Source of the DNA: Aquisalimonas sp.
GTDB lineage: Bacteria > Pseudomonadota > Gammaproteobacteria > Nitrococcales > Aquisalimonadaceae
Assembly (NCBI GenBank): GCA_007126095.1
Contig: SLBZ01000003.1
Location: 16,345 to 80,344, forward strand
DNA length: 64,000 bases
Direction: 5' to 3'
The position numbers and the translations under genes were made by a program. Of the stretch, positions 1 to 9,355 are shown in pieces. Positions within the stretch are counted from its first letter, which is position 1; each line of letters begins with the position of its first letter. The notes beneath the pieces are model-generated. The model did not search any database and was not told where the DNA came from. It saw only the letters and a program-made list of their open reading frames with translations.

Positions 1-2
1 AG

Positions 3-815
3 CTGAAGAAGCTGGAGCAGTATCTGGGTGTCCAGTTGGTGGAGCGCTCGAGCAAGCAGATCATGCTCACCACCATCGGCGACGACGTCGCCCGCCGCGC
101 ACGAAGTATGCTTAATCTTGCCGATGACATCGTGGAGGTGGCCCGCGCGGCCAGCGACCCGTTCGCCGGCGACCTGCGTCTGGGCATTATTCCCACGGTG
201 GCCCCGTATCTGCTGCCCTATCTGATGCCGGCCTTCGAGCGCGAGCTTCCCCGCCTGCGCCCGTTGCTCCGCGAGGAGCAGACCGCGGCCTGTCTGGAGA
301 AGCTGCGCAATGGCGTCATCGACGTCGCGGTCATTGCCGTGCCCTTCGAGGGGGCCGACACGTTCGCGCAGGCGACCCTCTACAATGAACCCTTCGTCCT
401 GGCCGCCCCCGCCGGGCACCCGTTGGCGGAGCGCCGAGACGTTACTCTGGCCGACCTTGTCGACGCCCGGGTGCTGCTGCTGGAAGAAGGGCACTGCCTG
501 CGGGACCAGGCACTGAGCGTGTGCCAGACCGTCGGCGCGCGCGAGGCGCGGGAATTCCGTGCCACGAGCCTGGAGACCTTGCGACAGATGGCCGCCGCGG
601 GAGCCGGCATCACCCTGCTGCCGCGGATGGCGGCCGCGGCGGACGCCACCGCGGTGGGCCATGGCCGGCTGGTCTTGCGCCGGTTCAAGGCGCCGCAACC
701 GCACCGCCAGGTCGCCATTCTCTGGCGCAAGGGGTCGGCCCGGGAGCCGACGGTGCAGGCAATCGCGGATGTCATCCGCGCTCTGCCGGAGGTGCGCGCA
801 CTCGGTGAAGGTTAG
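3..815 (+). CDS. oxyR: OxyR, hydrogen-peroxide-sensing LysR regulator (5' end missing)
   Basis: The frame is open from the window edge, so the start and most of the helix-turn-helix lie outside; the visible protein begins in the last part of the DNA-binding domain (LEQYLGVQLVERSSKQ). The rest is the LysR substrate-binding domain. It carries the OxyR signature GHCLRDQ, with one cysteine at 495-497 and a second at 522-524. They are nine residues apart, the same spacing as the E. coli redox pair Cys199/Cys208. The stretches GDLRLGIIPTVAPYLLP and FRATSLETLRQMAAAG are also typical of OxyR. In the known family, peroxide forms a disulfide between these cysteines and the protein then activates catalase and peroxidase genes; none of these targets is in the window. 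uvrD follows 40 bp downstream. Confidence 0.93.
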   Translation: MKKLEQYLGVQLVERSSKQIMLTTIGDDVARRARSMLNLADDIVEVARAASDPFAGDLRLGIIPTVAPYLLPYLMPAFERELPRLRPLLREEQTAACLEKLRNGVIDVAVIAVPFEGADTFAQATLYNEPFVLAAPAGHPLAERRDVTLADLVDARVLLLEEGHCLRDQALSVCQTVGAREAREFRATSLETLRQMAAAGAGITLLPRMAAAADATAVGHGRLVLRRFKAPQPHRQVAILWRKGSAREPTVQAIADVIRALPEVRALGEG

Positions 816-838
816 TCACTGCTCTCCGCCGCCGCACT

Positions 839-847
839 TGCTACACT
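839..847 (+). promoter_or_regulatory. Extended -10 element for uvrD, possibly leaderless
   Basis: TG-c-TACACT is an extended -10 hexamer ending 8 bp before the uvrD ATG at 856. No good -35 is visible and there is no Shine-Dalgarno sequence before the ATG. Transcription starting about 7 bp downstream of the hexamer would give an mRNA with almost no leader. This is inference from sequence alone. Confidence 0.35.
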
Positions 848-855
848 GCGCCCCC

Positions 856-3012
<2,157 letters not shown>

Positions 3013-3027
<15 letters not shown>

Positions 3028-3125
3028 GGTAGACCTTCAGGTCTACCAAAAAGGCCAGGGTGCATCACCGGAGCCCGCCATGGTGGATCTGAAGATCCAC
3101 CCTACGGTTTCTGGAGAGTGCGTAG
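3013..3125. repeat. Inverted pair of palindromic repeats bracketed by 15-bp direct repeats at the uvrD 3' end
   Basis: The 15-mer CTGGAGAGTGCGTAG, which ends the uvrD coding sequence including its stop codon, occurs at 3013-3027 and again, perfectly, at 3111-3125. Between the copies are two copies of a 20-bp palindrome in opposite orientation: GGTAGACC-TTCA-GGTCTACC at 3028-3047 and GGTGGATC-TGAA-GATCCACC at 3082-3101, the latter followed by CTAC. With the flanking GTAG/CTAC the unit spans about 3024-3105. The layout resembles a REPIN-type doublet, and the direct repeats look like a target-site duplication. Confidence 0.8.
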
Positions 3126-3132
3126 TGCGTGC

Positions 3133-3156
3133 GTAGCGTGGACCTTCAGGTCCACC
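3133..3156 (+). repeat. Third copy of the palindromic repeat, before the LOG-family gene end
   Basis: GTAGC is followed by GTGGACC-TTCA-GGTCCAC and a final C, the same element as at 3024-3047, 32642-32665 and 44379-44402. It lies between the uvrD and LOG gene ends, which converge here. A stem of about 8 bp with a TTCA loop could act as a bidirectional terminator or mRNA-stabilising hairpin. Confidence 0.8.
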
Positions 3157-3163
3157 ATCATGT

Positions 3164-3883
3164 CTAAAGATCCAGCAGAATCTCCCGCTCCCGCGCCGAG
3201 GGCTCGAAGCCGCGCTCCTCGTAATGGTCGAAGATGGCATCCACCACCTGCTTCGGCTCCTCCACTACGTGAAAGAGATCCATGTCCTCGGCGTTGATGG
3301 TGCCCTGGGCCACCAGCACGTCCTGAAACCACCGCACCAGCCCGCGCCAGAACTCCTCGTTCACCAGAATGATGGGAATGCGCCGGGTCTTGCCCGTCTG
3401 CACCAGGGTGAGAATCTCCGCCAGCTCGTCCAGGGTGCCGAAGCCGCCGGGCAGCACCACGTAGGCGGAGGCGTACTTCACGAACATCACCTTGCGCGAG
3501 AAGAAGTGGCGGAAGTTCAGGCTGATGTCCTGATACGGATTGCCCCCCTGCTCCATGGGCAGCTGGATGTTCAGGCCGATGCTGGGGGCCTTGCCGCGGT
3601 AGGCGCCCTTGTTGGCCGCCTCCATGATGCCGGGGCCGCCGCCGCTGACCACGGAGAATCCCGCCTCCGAGAGCTGGTAGGCCGTGTCCTCCGCCAGCGC
3701 GTACCAGGGGTGATCCGGCGGTGTGCGGGCCGAGCCGAACAGGCTCGCCGACGGCTTGATCTGCGCCAGGCGCTCGAACCCCTCCACGAACTCCGCCATG
3801 ACCTGGAAGATCTTCCAGGACTCCCGGGTCATCAGCGAGTCATTGATCGGGGCGCGCCCCGCGAACTTGTCGGGTGTGATCAT
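3164..3883 (-). CDS. LOG-family protein (nucleotide 5'-monophosphate phosphoribohydrolase)
   Basis: A 239-residue Rossmann-like protein of the TIGR00730/LOG family. The family signatures GGGPGIMEAAN (residues 81-91) and PGGFGTLDE (145-153) are both present; these bind the phosphoribosyl group in LOG and PpnN enzymes, which split the N-glycosidic bond of nucleoside monophosphates (cytokinin ribotides in plants, general purine or pyrimidine nucleotides in bacteria). It is too short for full-length PpnN, which has an extra N-terminal domain of about 200 residues. ATG at 3883 (MITPDK) is preferred; the frame stays open upstream but that extension reads like non-coding sequence. It converges with uvrD. 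The exact substrate cannot be told from sequence. Confidence 0.88.
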   Translation of the reverse strand: MITPDKFAGRAPINDSLMTRESWKIFQVMAEFVEGFERLAQIKPSASLFGSARTPPDHPWYALAEDTAYQLSEAGFSVVSGGGPGIMEAANKGAYRGKAPSIGLNIQLPMEQGGNPYQDISLNFRHFFSRKVMFVKYASAYVVLPGGFGTLDELAEILTLVQTGKTRRIPIILVNEEFWRGLVRWFQDVLVAQGTINAEDMDLFHVVEEPKQVVDAIFDHYEERGFEPSAREREILLDL

Positions 3884-4052
3884 GCTGCTCCAGTGGCTTG
3901 TGCCGTTGTTGCGAATCGATGCGATGCGGTCGCGAACCGTGAGCCGTGCACGGCGAGGCCGCAGCCCCATTATGTAACATGGCACCGCCTGCGTGGCATC
4001 CGGCGCGGCGTGGATGCCGGCAATCAACAAGAAACGCTCCATGGGAGGGCAT

Positions 4053-4796
4053 ATGCGATTTGTGCAACAGGGTGTGTTGGTGGCGGTGCTGATGGCGCTG
4101 CCCCTGTCCGCCACGGCGGGGCTGACCGGTGCCAGTGTCGGCGTTGGTGTGTGGAACCAGGGCCCGAGCGGTCATGTGGAAGCCGACGGTAATCGCGCCG
4201 ATCTGGAAGACGACCTGGATACGGATTCCGAGGTGGGCTACTTCGTCTGGGCGGACCTGCGCCACCCGATTCCGCTGCTGCCCCGGCTCAAGCTCAAGCA
4301 CACGCCGGTGACTCTCGAAGGCGAGGGAGATAGCAGCTTCTCGTTCGGCGACGAGTCATTCACGGGAGAGAACGAATCGGAGATCACCCTGGACCAGACC
4401 GACTTCATCATCTACTGGTCGCCGTGGAGCCTGTTCGTGGATCTCGATATCGGCCTGAATGTGAAGTACATCGACGGTGAGATCGACGTTGAGAGCGAGG
4501 GCGAGCGCGAGCGCGTCAGCTTCGACGGCCCCCTGCCGCTGGTCTACGCCCGCACCGAGGCGCGCCTGCCCGGAACGGGTCTGTTCGGCGGCGGTGAAGT
4601 CAGCTATCTCAGCTTCGACGGCAACCGCATAGTCGACATGACCCTCTCGGCCGGCTACCGTACCGGCATCGGTCTGGCCTCGATCGCCATCGAAGGCGGA
4701 TACAAGTACCAGAATATCCGTCTCGACAGCTTCGACGATCTGGACGCGGACCTGACCATCGATGGACCCTACATGGGGGTCTCCGCCCGCTTCTGA
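4053..4796 (+). CDS. Outer-membrane beta-barrel protein (TIGR04219-like)
   Basis: A 247-residue exported protein. Residues 1-22 are a signal peptide ending at SATAG. The rest is acidic with alternating polar and hydrophobic strands and ends in ...MGVSARF, with the C-terminal phenylalanine that BAM recognises. The pattern (GVGVWNQGPSGHV at the start of the mature part, GYFVWADLRHPIPLLP after it) fits the TIGR04219 outer-membrane family of gammaproteobacteria, whose function is unknown. ATG 4053 is chosen because GGGAGG (4043-4048) lies just upstream; an in-frame ATG at 4041 would add only four residues. polA starts 13 bp after the stop, so they may share a transcript. Confidence 0.8.
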   Translation: MRFVQQGVLVAVLMALPLSATAGLTGASVGVGVWNQGPSGHVEADGNRADLEDDLDTDSEVGYFVWADLRHPIPLLPRLKLKHTPVTLEGEGDSSFSFGDESFTGENESEITLDQTDFIIYWSPWSLFVDLDIGLNVKYIDGEIDVESEGERERVSFDGPLPLVYARTEARLPGTGLFGGGEVSYLSFDGNRIVDMTLSAGYRTGIGLASIAIEGGYKYQNIRLDSFDDLDADLTIDGPYMGVSARF

Positions 4797-4809
4797 ACGG
4801 ACGAACGAC

Positions 4810-7509
4810 ATGGCAGAGCGCAGCACAAGGCAGCCGCTGATCCTGGTAGACGGCTCCTCGTACCTGTTCCGGGCCTTCCACGCTCTGCCACCCCTGACCA
4901 ACTCCGCAGGCGACCCCACCGGGGCCGTCTACGGGGTGGTCAACATGCTGCGCAAGCTGCTGGCGGAATACGAGCCCACCCACATCGGTGTGGTGTTCGA
5001 CGCGCCGGGGCGCACCTTCCGCGATGACCTCTTCGAGCAGTACAAGGCCAACCGGCCCGGCATGCCCGAGGATCTGCGTCCGCAGATCGAACCCCTGAAG
5101 CAGATCGTCCGCGCCATGGGGCTGCCCCTGGTGGAAGTGAGCGGCGTCGAAGCGGACGACGTCATCGGCACCCTGGCCCGGCAGGCCGCCGCCGGCAGCG
5201 ACGTGATCATCTCCACCGGCGACAAGGACATGGCCCAGCTGGTCACCGACCGGGTGACCCTGCTCAACACCATGAGCGGCACGTCTCTGGACGTGGACGG
5301 CGTGCGCGAGAAGTTCGGCGTGCCGCCGGAGCGCATCATCGACTACCTGGCCCTGGTGGGTGATACGTCCGACAACATCCCCGGCATTCCCAAGGTGGGG
5401 CCCAAGACCGCCGTGAAGTGGCTGAACGCCTACGGCGACCTGGACGGCGTGGTGGCCAATGCCGGCGCCATCAAGGGCAAGGTGGGCGAGAGCCTGCGCG
5501 AGCACCTGGACGACCTGCCCCTGTCGCGGGATCTGGCCACCATCCGCTGCGAACTGGACCTGGACCAGAGCCCGGATGATCTGCAGCGCGGCGAACCGGA
5601 CACCGCCACCCTGCGCGAACTCTACCGCCAGCAGGAGTTCTCCGGCTGGCTGTCCCAGCTCGGTGATGACCGCGGCGATGCGGGTGAGGGTGACGCACCC
5701 GGCGGCGACTACAGCATGGTGACCGAGCAGGCGGAGTTCGACGCCTGGCTGGCGCGGCTGCGGGATGCGGAGCTGTTCGCCTTCGATCTGGAGACGGACA
5801 GCCTCAACTACATGGAAGCCAACATCGTCGGGCTGTCGTTCGCCATCGAGCCCGGCGAGGCCATTTACATCCCCGTGGCCCACGACGGCCCGGGCGCGCC
5901 CGATCAGCTCGACCGCCAGCAGGTGCTGGACGCCCTCAGGCCGCTGCTGGAGGCCGAGGACCACCTCAAGGTCGGCCAGAACCTGAAGTACGACATGAGT
6001 GTGCTGGCCCGCTACGGCATCGATCTGCAGGGTGTGCGCCACGACACCATGCTGCAGTCCTATGTGCTGGACTCCACCGCCACCCGTCACGACATGGACT
6101 CCCTGGCGCTCAAGTACCTGGGGCGCGGCACCACCAAGTACGAGCACGTGGCCGGCAAGGGTGCCAAGCAGATCACCTTCAACCAGGTGGGTGTGGACGA
6201 GGCGACCGACTACGCCTGCGAGGACGCCGACGTGACCCTGCAGCTGCACCGGACCCTGTGGCCGCGGGTGCAGGCCATCCCGTCCCTGCAGGCGGTCTAC
6301 GAGGCGATCGAGGTGCCGCTGTTGCCGGTGCTCTCGCGCATGGAGCGACACGGCGTGCTGGTGGACCGCGAGCTGCTGCGCAAGCAGAGCAGTGAACTGG
6401 CGAAGAGCATGCAGCAGCTGGAGAAGGCCGCTCACGACGCCGCCGGTGGCCCCTTCAACCTGAGTTCGCCCAAGCAGATTCAGGAGATCCTGTTCGATCG
6501 CCAGGGGCTGCCGGTGCTGCAGAAGACCCCCAAGGGCCAGCCCTCCACCGCGGAGTCCGTGCTGCAGGAGCTGGCGGCGGACTACGAGCTGCCGCGGCTC
6601 ATCATCGAGCACCGCGGTCTGTCCAAGCTCAAGTCCACCTACACCGACAAGCTGCCGCAGATGATCAACCCGCACACCGGCCGGGTGCACACGTCCTACC
6701 ACCAGGCCGTGGCGGCCACCGGCCGGCTCTCTTCCAGCGACCCGAACCTGCAGAACATCCCGGTGCGCAGCGAGGAGGGCCGACGCATCCGCAAGGCCTT
6801 CATTGCCACCCCCGGTTACCGCCTCATGGCGGCGGACTACTCCCAGGTGGAGCTGCGCATCATGGCGCACCTCTCCGGCGACGCGACCCTCAGGCGCGCC
6901 TTCGCCGAGGGTCAGGACATCCACCGTGCCACCGCCGCAGAGGTCTTTGGCGCCGCACCGGAGCAGATCACCGACGAGCAGCGCCGCGCCGCCAAGGCCA
7001 TCAACTTCGGGCTAATCTACGGAATGTCCGCCTGGGGCCTGGCGCGGCAGATCGGTGTGGAGCGCGGTGAGGCGCAGCAGTATGTGGATCTCTACTTCGA
7101 CCGCTTCCAGGGCGTGAAGGCGTACATGGACGGCACCCGGGCCAGCGCCCGGGAGCAGGGCTTCGTGGAGACGGTCTACGGCCGCCGGCTGTATCTGCCG
7201 GAGATCAACGCCAGCAACCAGCAGCGGCGGCAGTACGCCGAGCGCACCGCCATCAACGCACCCATGCAGGGGACGGCGGCGGATATCATCAAGCGCGCCA
7301 TGATCCGTGTGGATGAGTGGCTGCGTGCCGACGAGCCGGATGTGCTCATGGTCATGCAGGTCCACGACGAACTGGTGTTCGAAGTCCCCGAGAGCGAGGT
7401 GGATACCGTGGCGACGCATGTGCGGGGGCTCATGGTCGAGGCGGCCACCCTGGATGTGCCGCTGGAGGTGGACATCGGCGTCGGACAGAACTGGGAAGAA
7501 GCGCACTGA
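4810..7509 (+). CDS. polA: PolA, DNA polymerase I
   Basis: An 899-residue family A polymerase with all three activities. Residues 1-295 are the 5'-3' flap nuclease (ILVDGSSYLFRAFH; VEADDVIGTLA). Residues about 315-490 are the 3'-5' proofreading exonuclease, and its DxE motif is intact (FAFDLETDS near 322), so proofreading should be active. Residues about 520-899 are the polymerase: motif A DYSQVELRIMAHLSGD near 675, O-helix KAINFGLIYGMS near 728, motif C QVHDELVFEV near 850. It removes RNA primers and fills repair gaps. ATG 4810 gives the usual N-terminus. Its place just before engB is conserved in many gammaproteobacteria. Confidence 0.98.
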   Translation: MAERSTRQPLILVDGSSYLFRAFHALPPLTNSAGDPTGAVYGVVNMLRKLLAEYEPTHIGVVFDAPGRTFRDDLFEQYKANRPGMPEDLRPQIEPLKQIVRAMGLPLVEVSGVEADDVIGTLARQAAAGSDVIISTGDKDMAQLVTDRVTLLNTMSGTSLDVDGVREKFGVPPERIIDYLALVGDTSDNIPGIPKVGPKTAVKWLNAYGDLDGVVANAGAIKGKVGESLREHLDDLPLSRDLATIRCELDLDQSPDDLQRGEPDTATLRELYRQQEFSGWLSQLGDDRGDAGEGDAPGGDYSMVTEQAEFDAWLARLRDAELFAFDLETDSLNYMEANIVGLSFAIEPGEAIYIPVAHDGPGAPDQLDRQQVLDALRPLLEAEDHLKVGQNLKYDMSVLARYGIDLQGVRHDTMLQSYVLDSTATRHDMDSLALKYLGRGTTKYEHVAGKGAKQITFNQVGVDEATDYACEDADVTLQLHRTLWPRVQAIPSLQAVYEAIEVPLLPVLSRMERHGVLVDRELLRKQSSELAKSMQQLEKAAHDAAGGPFNLSSPKQIQEILFDRQGLPVLQKTPKGQPSTAESVLQELAADYELPRLIIEHRGLSKLKSTYTDKLPQMINPHTGRVHTSYHQAVAATGRLSSSDPNLQNIPVRSEEGRRIRKAFIATPGYRLMAADYSQVELRIMAHLSGDATLRRAFAEGQDIHRATAAEVFGAAPEQITDEQRRAAKAINFGLIYGMSAWGLARQIGVERGEAQQYVDLYFDRFQGVKAYMDGTRASAREQGFVETVYGRRLYLPEINASNQQRRQYAERTAINAPMQGTAADIIKRAMIRVDEWLRADEPDVLMVMQVHDELVFEVPESEVDTVATHVRGLMVEAATLDVPLEVDIGVGQNWEEAH

Positions 7510-7544
7510 ATCGGCGGCAGGGGCCGGGCTATCGTGGGTCGGAA

Positions 7545-7665
7545 AAGAAAAGGTCCCGGCTCTCGGGGGGAAAGACCGGGACCAACGTGCGACCCTGGGG
7601 AGAGTCGCGACAGCCCGCTCAGCATACAGGGGGGTGAGCGGGCGGCGCCGGGCACTGGCGCACTG
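7545..7665 (+). ncRNA. Candidate structured small RNA between polA and engB
   Basis: This gap holds four consecutive inverted repeats: GGTCCCGG 7552-7559 with CCGGGACC 7576-7583; GCGAC 7589-7593 with GTCGC 7604-7608; CCCGCTCA 7614-7621 with TGAGCGGG 7635-7642; GCGCC 7645-7649 with GGCGC 7657-7661. They are separated by purine-rich, probably single-stranded stretches. The interval between polA and engB (yihA) is where Spot 42 lies in enterobacteria and a Spot 42-like RNA (ErsA) in Pseudomonas. I see no clear promoter or U-tract, so the ends and even the strand are uncertain. Alternatives are a polA terminator or degenerate repeats. Confidence 0.4.
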
Positions 7666-7728
7666 TATGAGACCGTTTCATGTATCGGAAGTTCCCCTTT
7701 CATGAAGGGAATCGGGGCGCGTGCGGGA

Positions 7729-8334
7729 TCAGTGCGGGTCCGTCGCGAACCACGCATCCAGCACATCCCGCGCCTCCTCCACGCCGGTGGCCCGCAGGGC
7801 GGAGAACAACTGGACAGATGTCTCCGGGAACTCCGCCTCCAACTCGCGGCGAACCGCCATCAGCGCGGATGCCGCCGCGCCGCGTTTGAGCTTGTCGGCC
7901 TTGTTCAGCAGCACATGCACGCGCAGCCCGGCGTGGTCGCACCAGGCGAGCATCTGGCGGTCGAAGTCCTTGAGCGGGTGGCGGATGTCCATGATCAGCA
8001 TCAGACCGCGCAGCGCCTGCCGACGATCCAGGTACTGCGGCAGCACCCGGTCCCAGTGGTGTTTGATGGCCGCCGGCACCTTGGCGTAGCCGTAGCCCGG
8101 CAGATCGATGAGTGCCCGCTCCTCGTCGACCGGGAAGATGTTGATCAGCTGCGTTCGGCCGGGCGTCTTGCTGATCCGGGCCAGGCGCTTCTGCCCGGTC
8201 AGCGCGTTCAGGGCGCTCGACTTGCCGGCATTGGAGCGTCCGGCGAAGGCCACCTCGAGCCCGGTATCCGGGGGCAGCTGCGAGAGCTCGTTGGCGCTCT
8301 TGAGGAACCGGGTCTGGGTGTAGCGGTCTGACAT
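7729..8334 (-). CDS. yihA: EngB/YihA ribosome-biogenesis GTPase
   Basis: A 201-residue TRAFAC GTPase needed for assembly of the large ribosomal subunit and for normal division in homologues. G1 GRSNAGKSS is at residues 32-40, the G2 threonine lies in TPGRTQ (58-62), G3 DLPGYG at 77-82 and G4 NKADK at 144-148. Length and spacing match the family. ATG at 8334 is preceded by AAGGTCAC; upstream in-frame sequence is not family-like. It is transcribed toward polA, and diverges from the cytochrome c4 gene. Confidence 0.96.
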   Translation of the reverse strand: MSDRYTQTRFLKSANELSQLPPDTGLEVAFAGRSNAGKSSALNALTGQKRLARISKTPGRTQLINIFPVDEERALIDLPGYGYAKVPAAIKHHWDRVLPQYLDRRQALRGLMLIMDIRHPLKDFDRQMLAWCDHAGLRVHVLLNKADKLKRGAAASALMAVRRELEAEFPETSVQLFSALRATGVEEARDVLDAWFATDPH

Positions 8335-8429
8335 GGTGTGACCTTCTTCCGGATTTGCGGGATGGCGGTTGGGGTATGCTACCCGTTGCGCGGCCCGGGT
8401 ATCCATTCGGCACGGTCCGGTGGCCTAAA

Positions 8430-8458
8430 TTGACCGTGTCCGGGGTGGCTGGTATAAC
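8430..8458 (+). promoter_or_regulatory. Sigma-70 type promoter for the cytochrome c4 gene
   Basis: TTGACC (8430-8435) and TATAAC (8453-8458) are separated by exactly 17 bp. This is close to consensus and the best promoter match in the window. Start would be near 8465, leaving a leader of about 127 nt before the ATG at 8592. Confidence 0.6.
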
Positions 8459-8591
8459 TTCGGGTCGCTTTGCTGACAGCGTCGGGTGCCGCAGACACGT
8501 CAGGGTGCCTTGCCCTCGAGGGATGGGCAGCGACCCGGCACCAGAGACTCTCATACCCAGAGATTCCGCTTCGCCAGGAGTAATCAATTCC

Positions 8592-9215
8592 ATGAACAAC
8601 TGGATCAAGGTTGTTATCGCCGGTTCGGCGCTGATCGCCACCCCGTTCCTTCAGGCCGGCGACGTGTCCCGCGGAGAAGACCTCTCCGGTGAGTGCATGG
8701 CCTGCCACGCTGCCGAGGGCAACACGGACAACCCGGACTGGCCGATCATCCACGGGCAGGGCAAGCGCTACCTGTATGAGCAGCTGCAGGCGTACAAGAG
8801 CGGTGACCGCGAGAACGCCGTGATGCAGAGTCAGGTCGCCGACCTGGATGATCAGGACCTGCGGGATCTGGCGGCCTACTTCGCCTCGCAGGAAGGCGGC
8901 ATCTCCGGTGGCGTGGACCCGGACCTCAAGGACCTGGGCGAATCGATCTATCGCGGCGGTCTGCCTGATGAAGGCGTCGCTGCCTGCATGGCCTGTCACG
9001 GTCCGGCCGGCGAAGGCATGCCCGGCGCCGGGTACCCCCGCCTGAGCGGTCAGCTCGCGGAGTACACGGCGGATCAATTGCGAAAGTACAGAGATGGTGA
9101 GCGCTCCACCGACCGCAACCGCATGATGCGGGACATCGCCGAGCGGATGTCCGATGAGGAGATTGAAGCCGTTTCCTCCTACATTTCCGGCCTGCACAAG
9201 CGGGAATCGGAGTAA
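8592..9215 (+). CDS. Diheme cytochrome c4
   Basis: A 207-residue periplasmic protein. Residues 1-22 form a signal peptide. Two class I cytochrome domains follow, each with a CMACH haem-binding motif (residues 35-39 and 132-136). Candidate axial methionines lie in the segments around VMQSQ and RNRMMRD. Two similar halves of about 90 residues are the mark of cytochrome c4, which carries electrons to terminal oxidases such as cbb3. The ATG follows AGGAG (8576-8580) with a somewhat long spacer. Its neighbours are the haem-attachment proteins ResB and CcsB, so the cluster makes both a c-type cytochrome and part of its maturation machine. Confidence 0.93.
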   Translation: MNNWIKVVIAGSALIATPFLQAGDVSRGEDLSGECMACHAAEGNTDNPDWPIIHGQGKRYLYEQLQAYKSGDRENAVMQSQVADLDDQDLRDLAAYFASQEGGISGGVDPDLKDLGESIYRGGLPDEGVAACMACHGPAGEGMPGAGYPRLSGQLAEYTADQLRKYRDGERSTDRNRMMRDIAERMSDEEIEAVSSYISGLHKRESE

Positions 9216-9223
9216 GCGTCTTC

Positions 9224-9253
9224 CCCGGGTGCCCGTCGCGACGAGCACCCGGG
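9224..9253 (+). terminator. GC-rich hairpin after the cytochrome c4 gene
   Basis: CCCGGGTGC (9224-9232) pairs perfectly with GCACCCGGG (9245-9253); the loop itself contains a GTCGCGAC palindrome. There is no U-tract, so it may stabilise or partly terminate the c4 message before resB. Confidence 0.45.
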
Positions 9254-9355
9254 CTCAGCACGCCGGCCTTCCGGGGGCGGTCAACCATCTTGCAGCCGCC
9301 ACTCTGGCGGGCGCGTCTCAGGGGCCGGCTCCACGGCACCGGGTGATCCTAAGGT

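Noticed and set aside
3224-4192. A 322-codon plus-strand frame opposite the LOG-family gene
   Set aside because: His/Gln/Arg-rich shadow; both LOG signatures are on the minus strand.
4609-6924. A 771-codon antisense frame opposite polA
   Set aside because: High GC leaves antisense frames open; the translation is His/Gly/Val/Gln-rich with no domain, and polA is certain.
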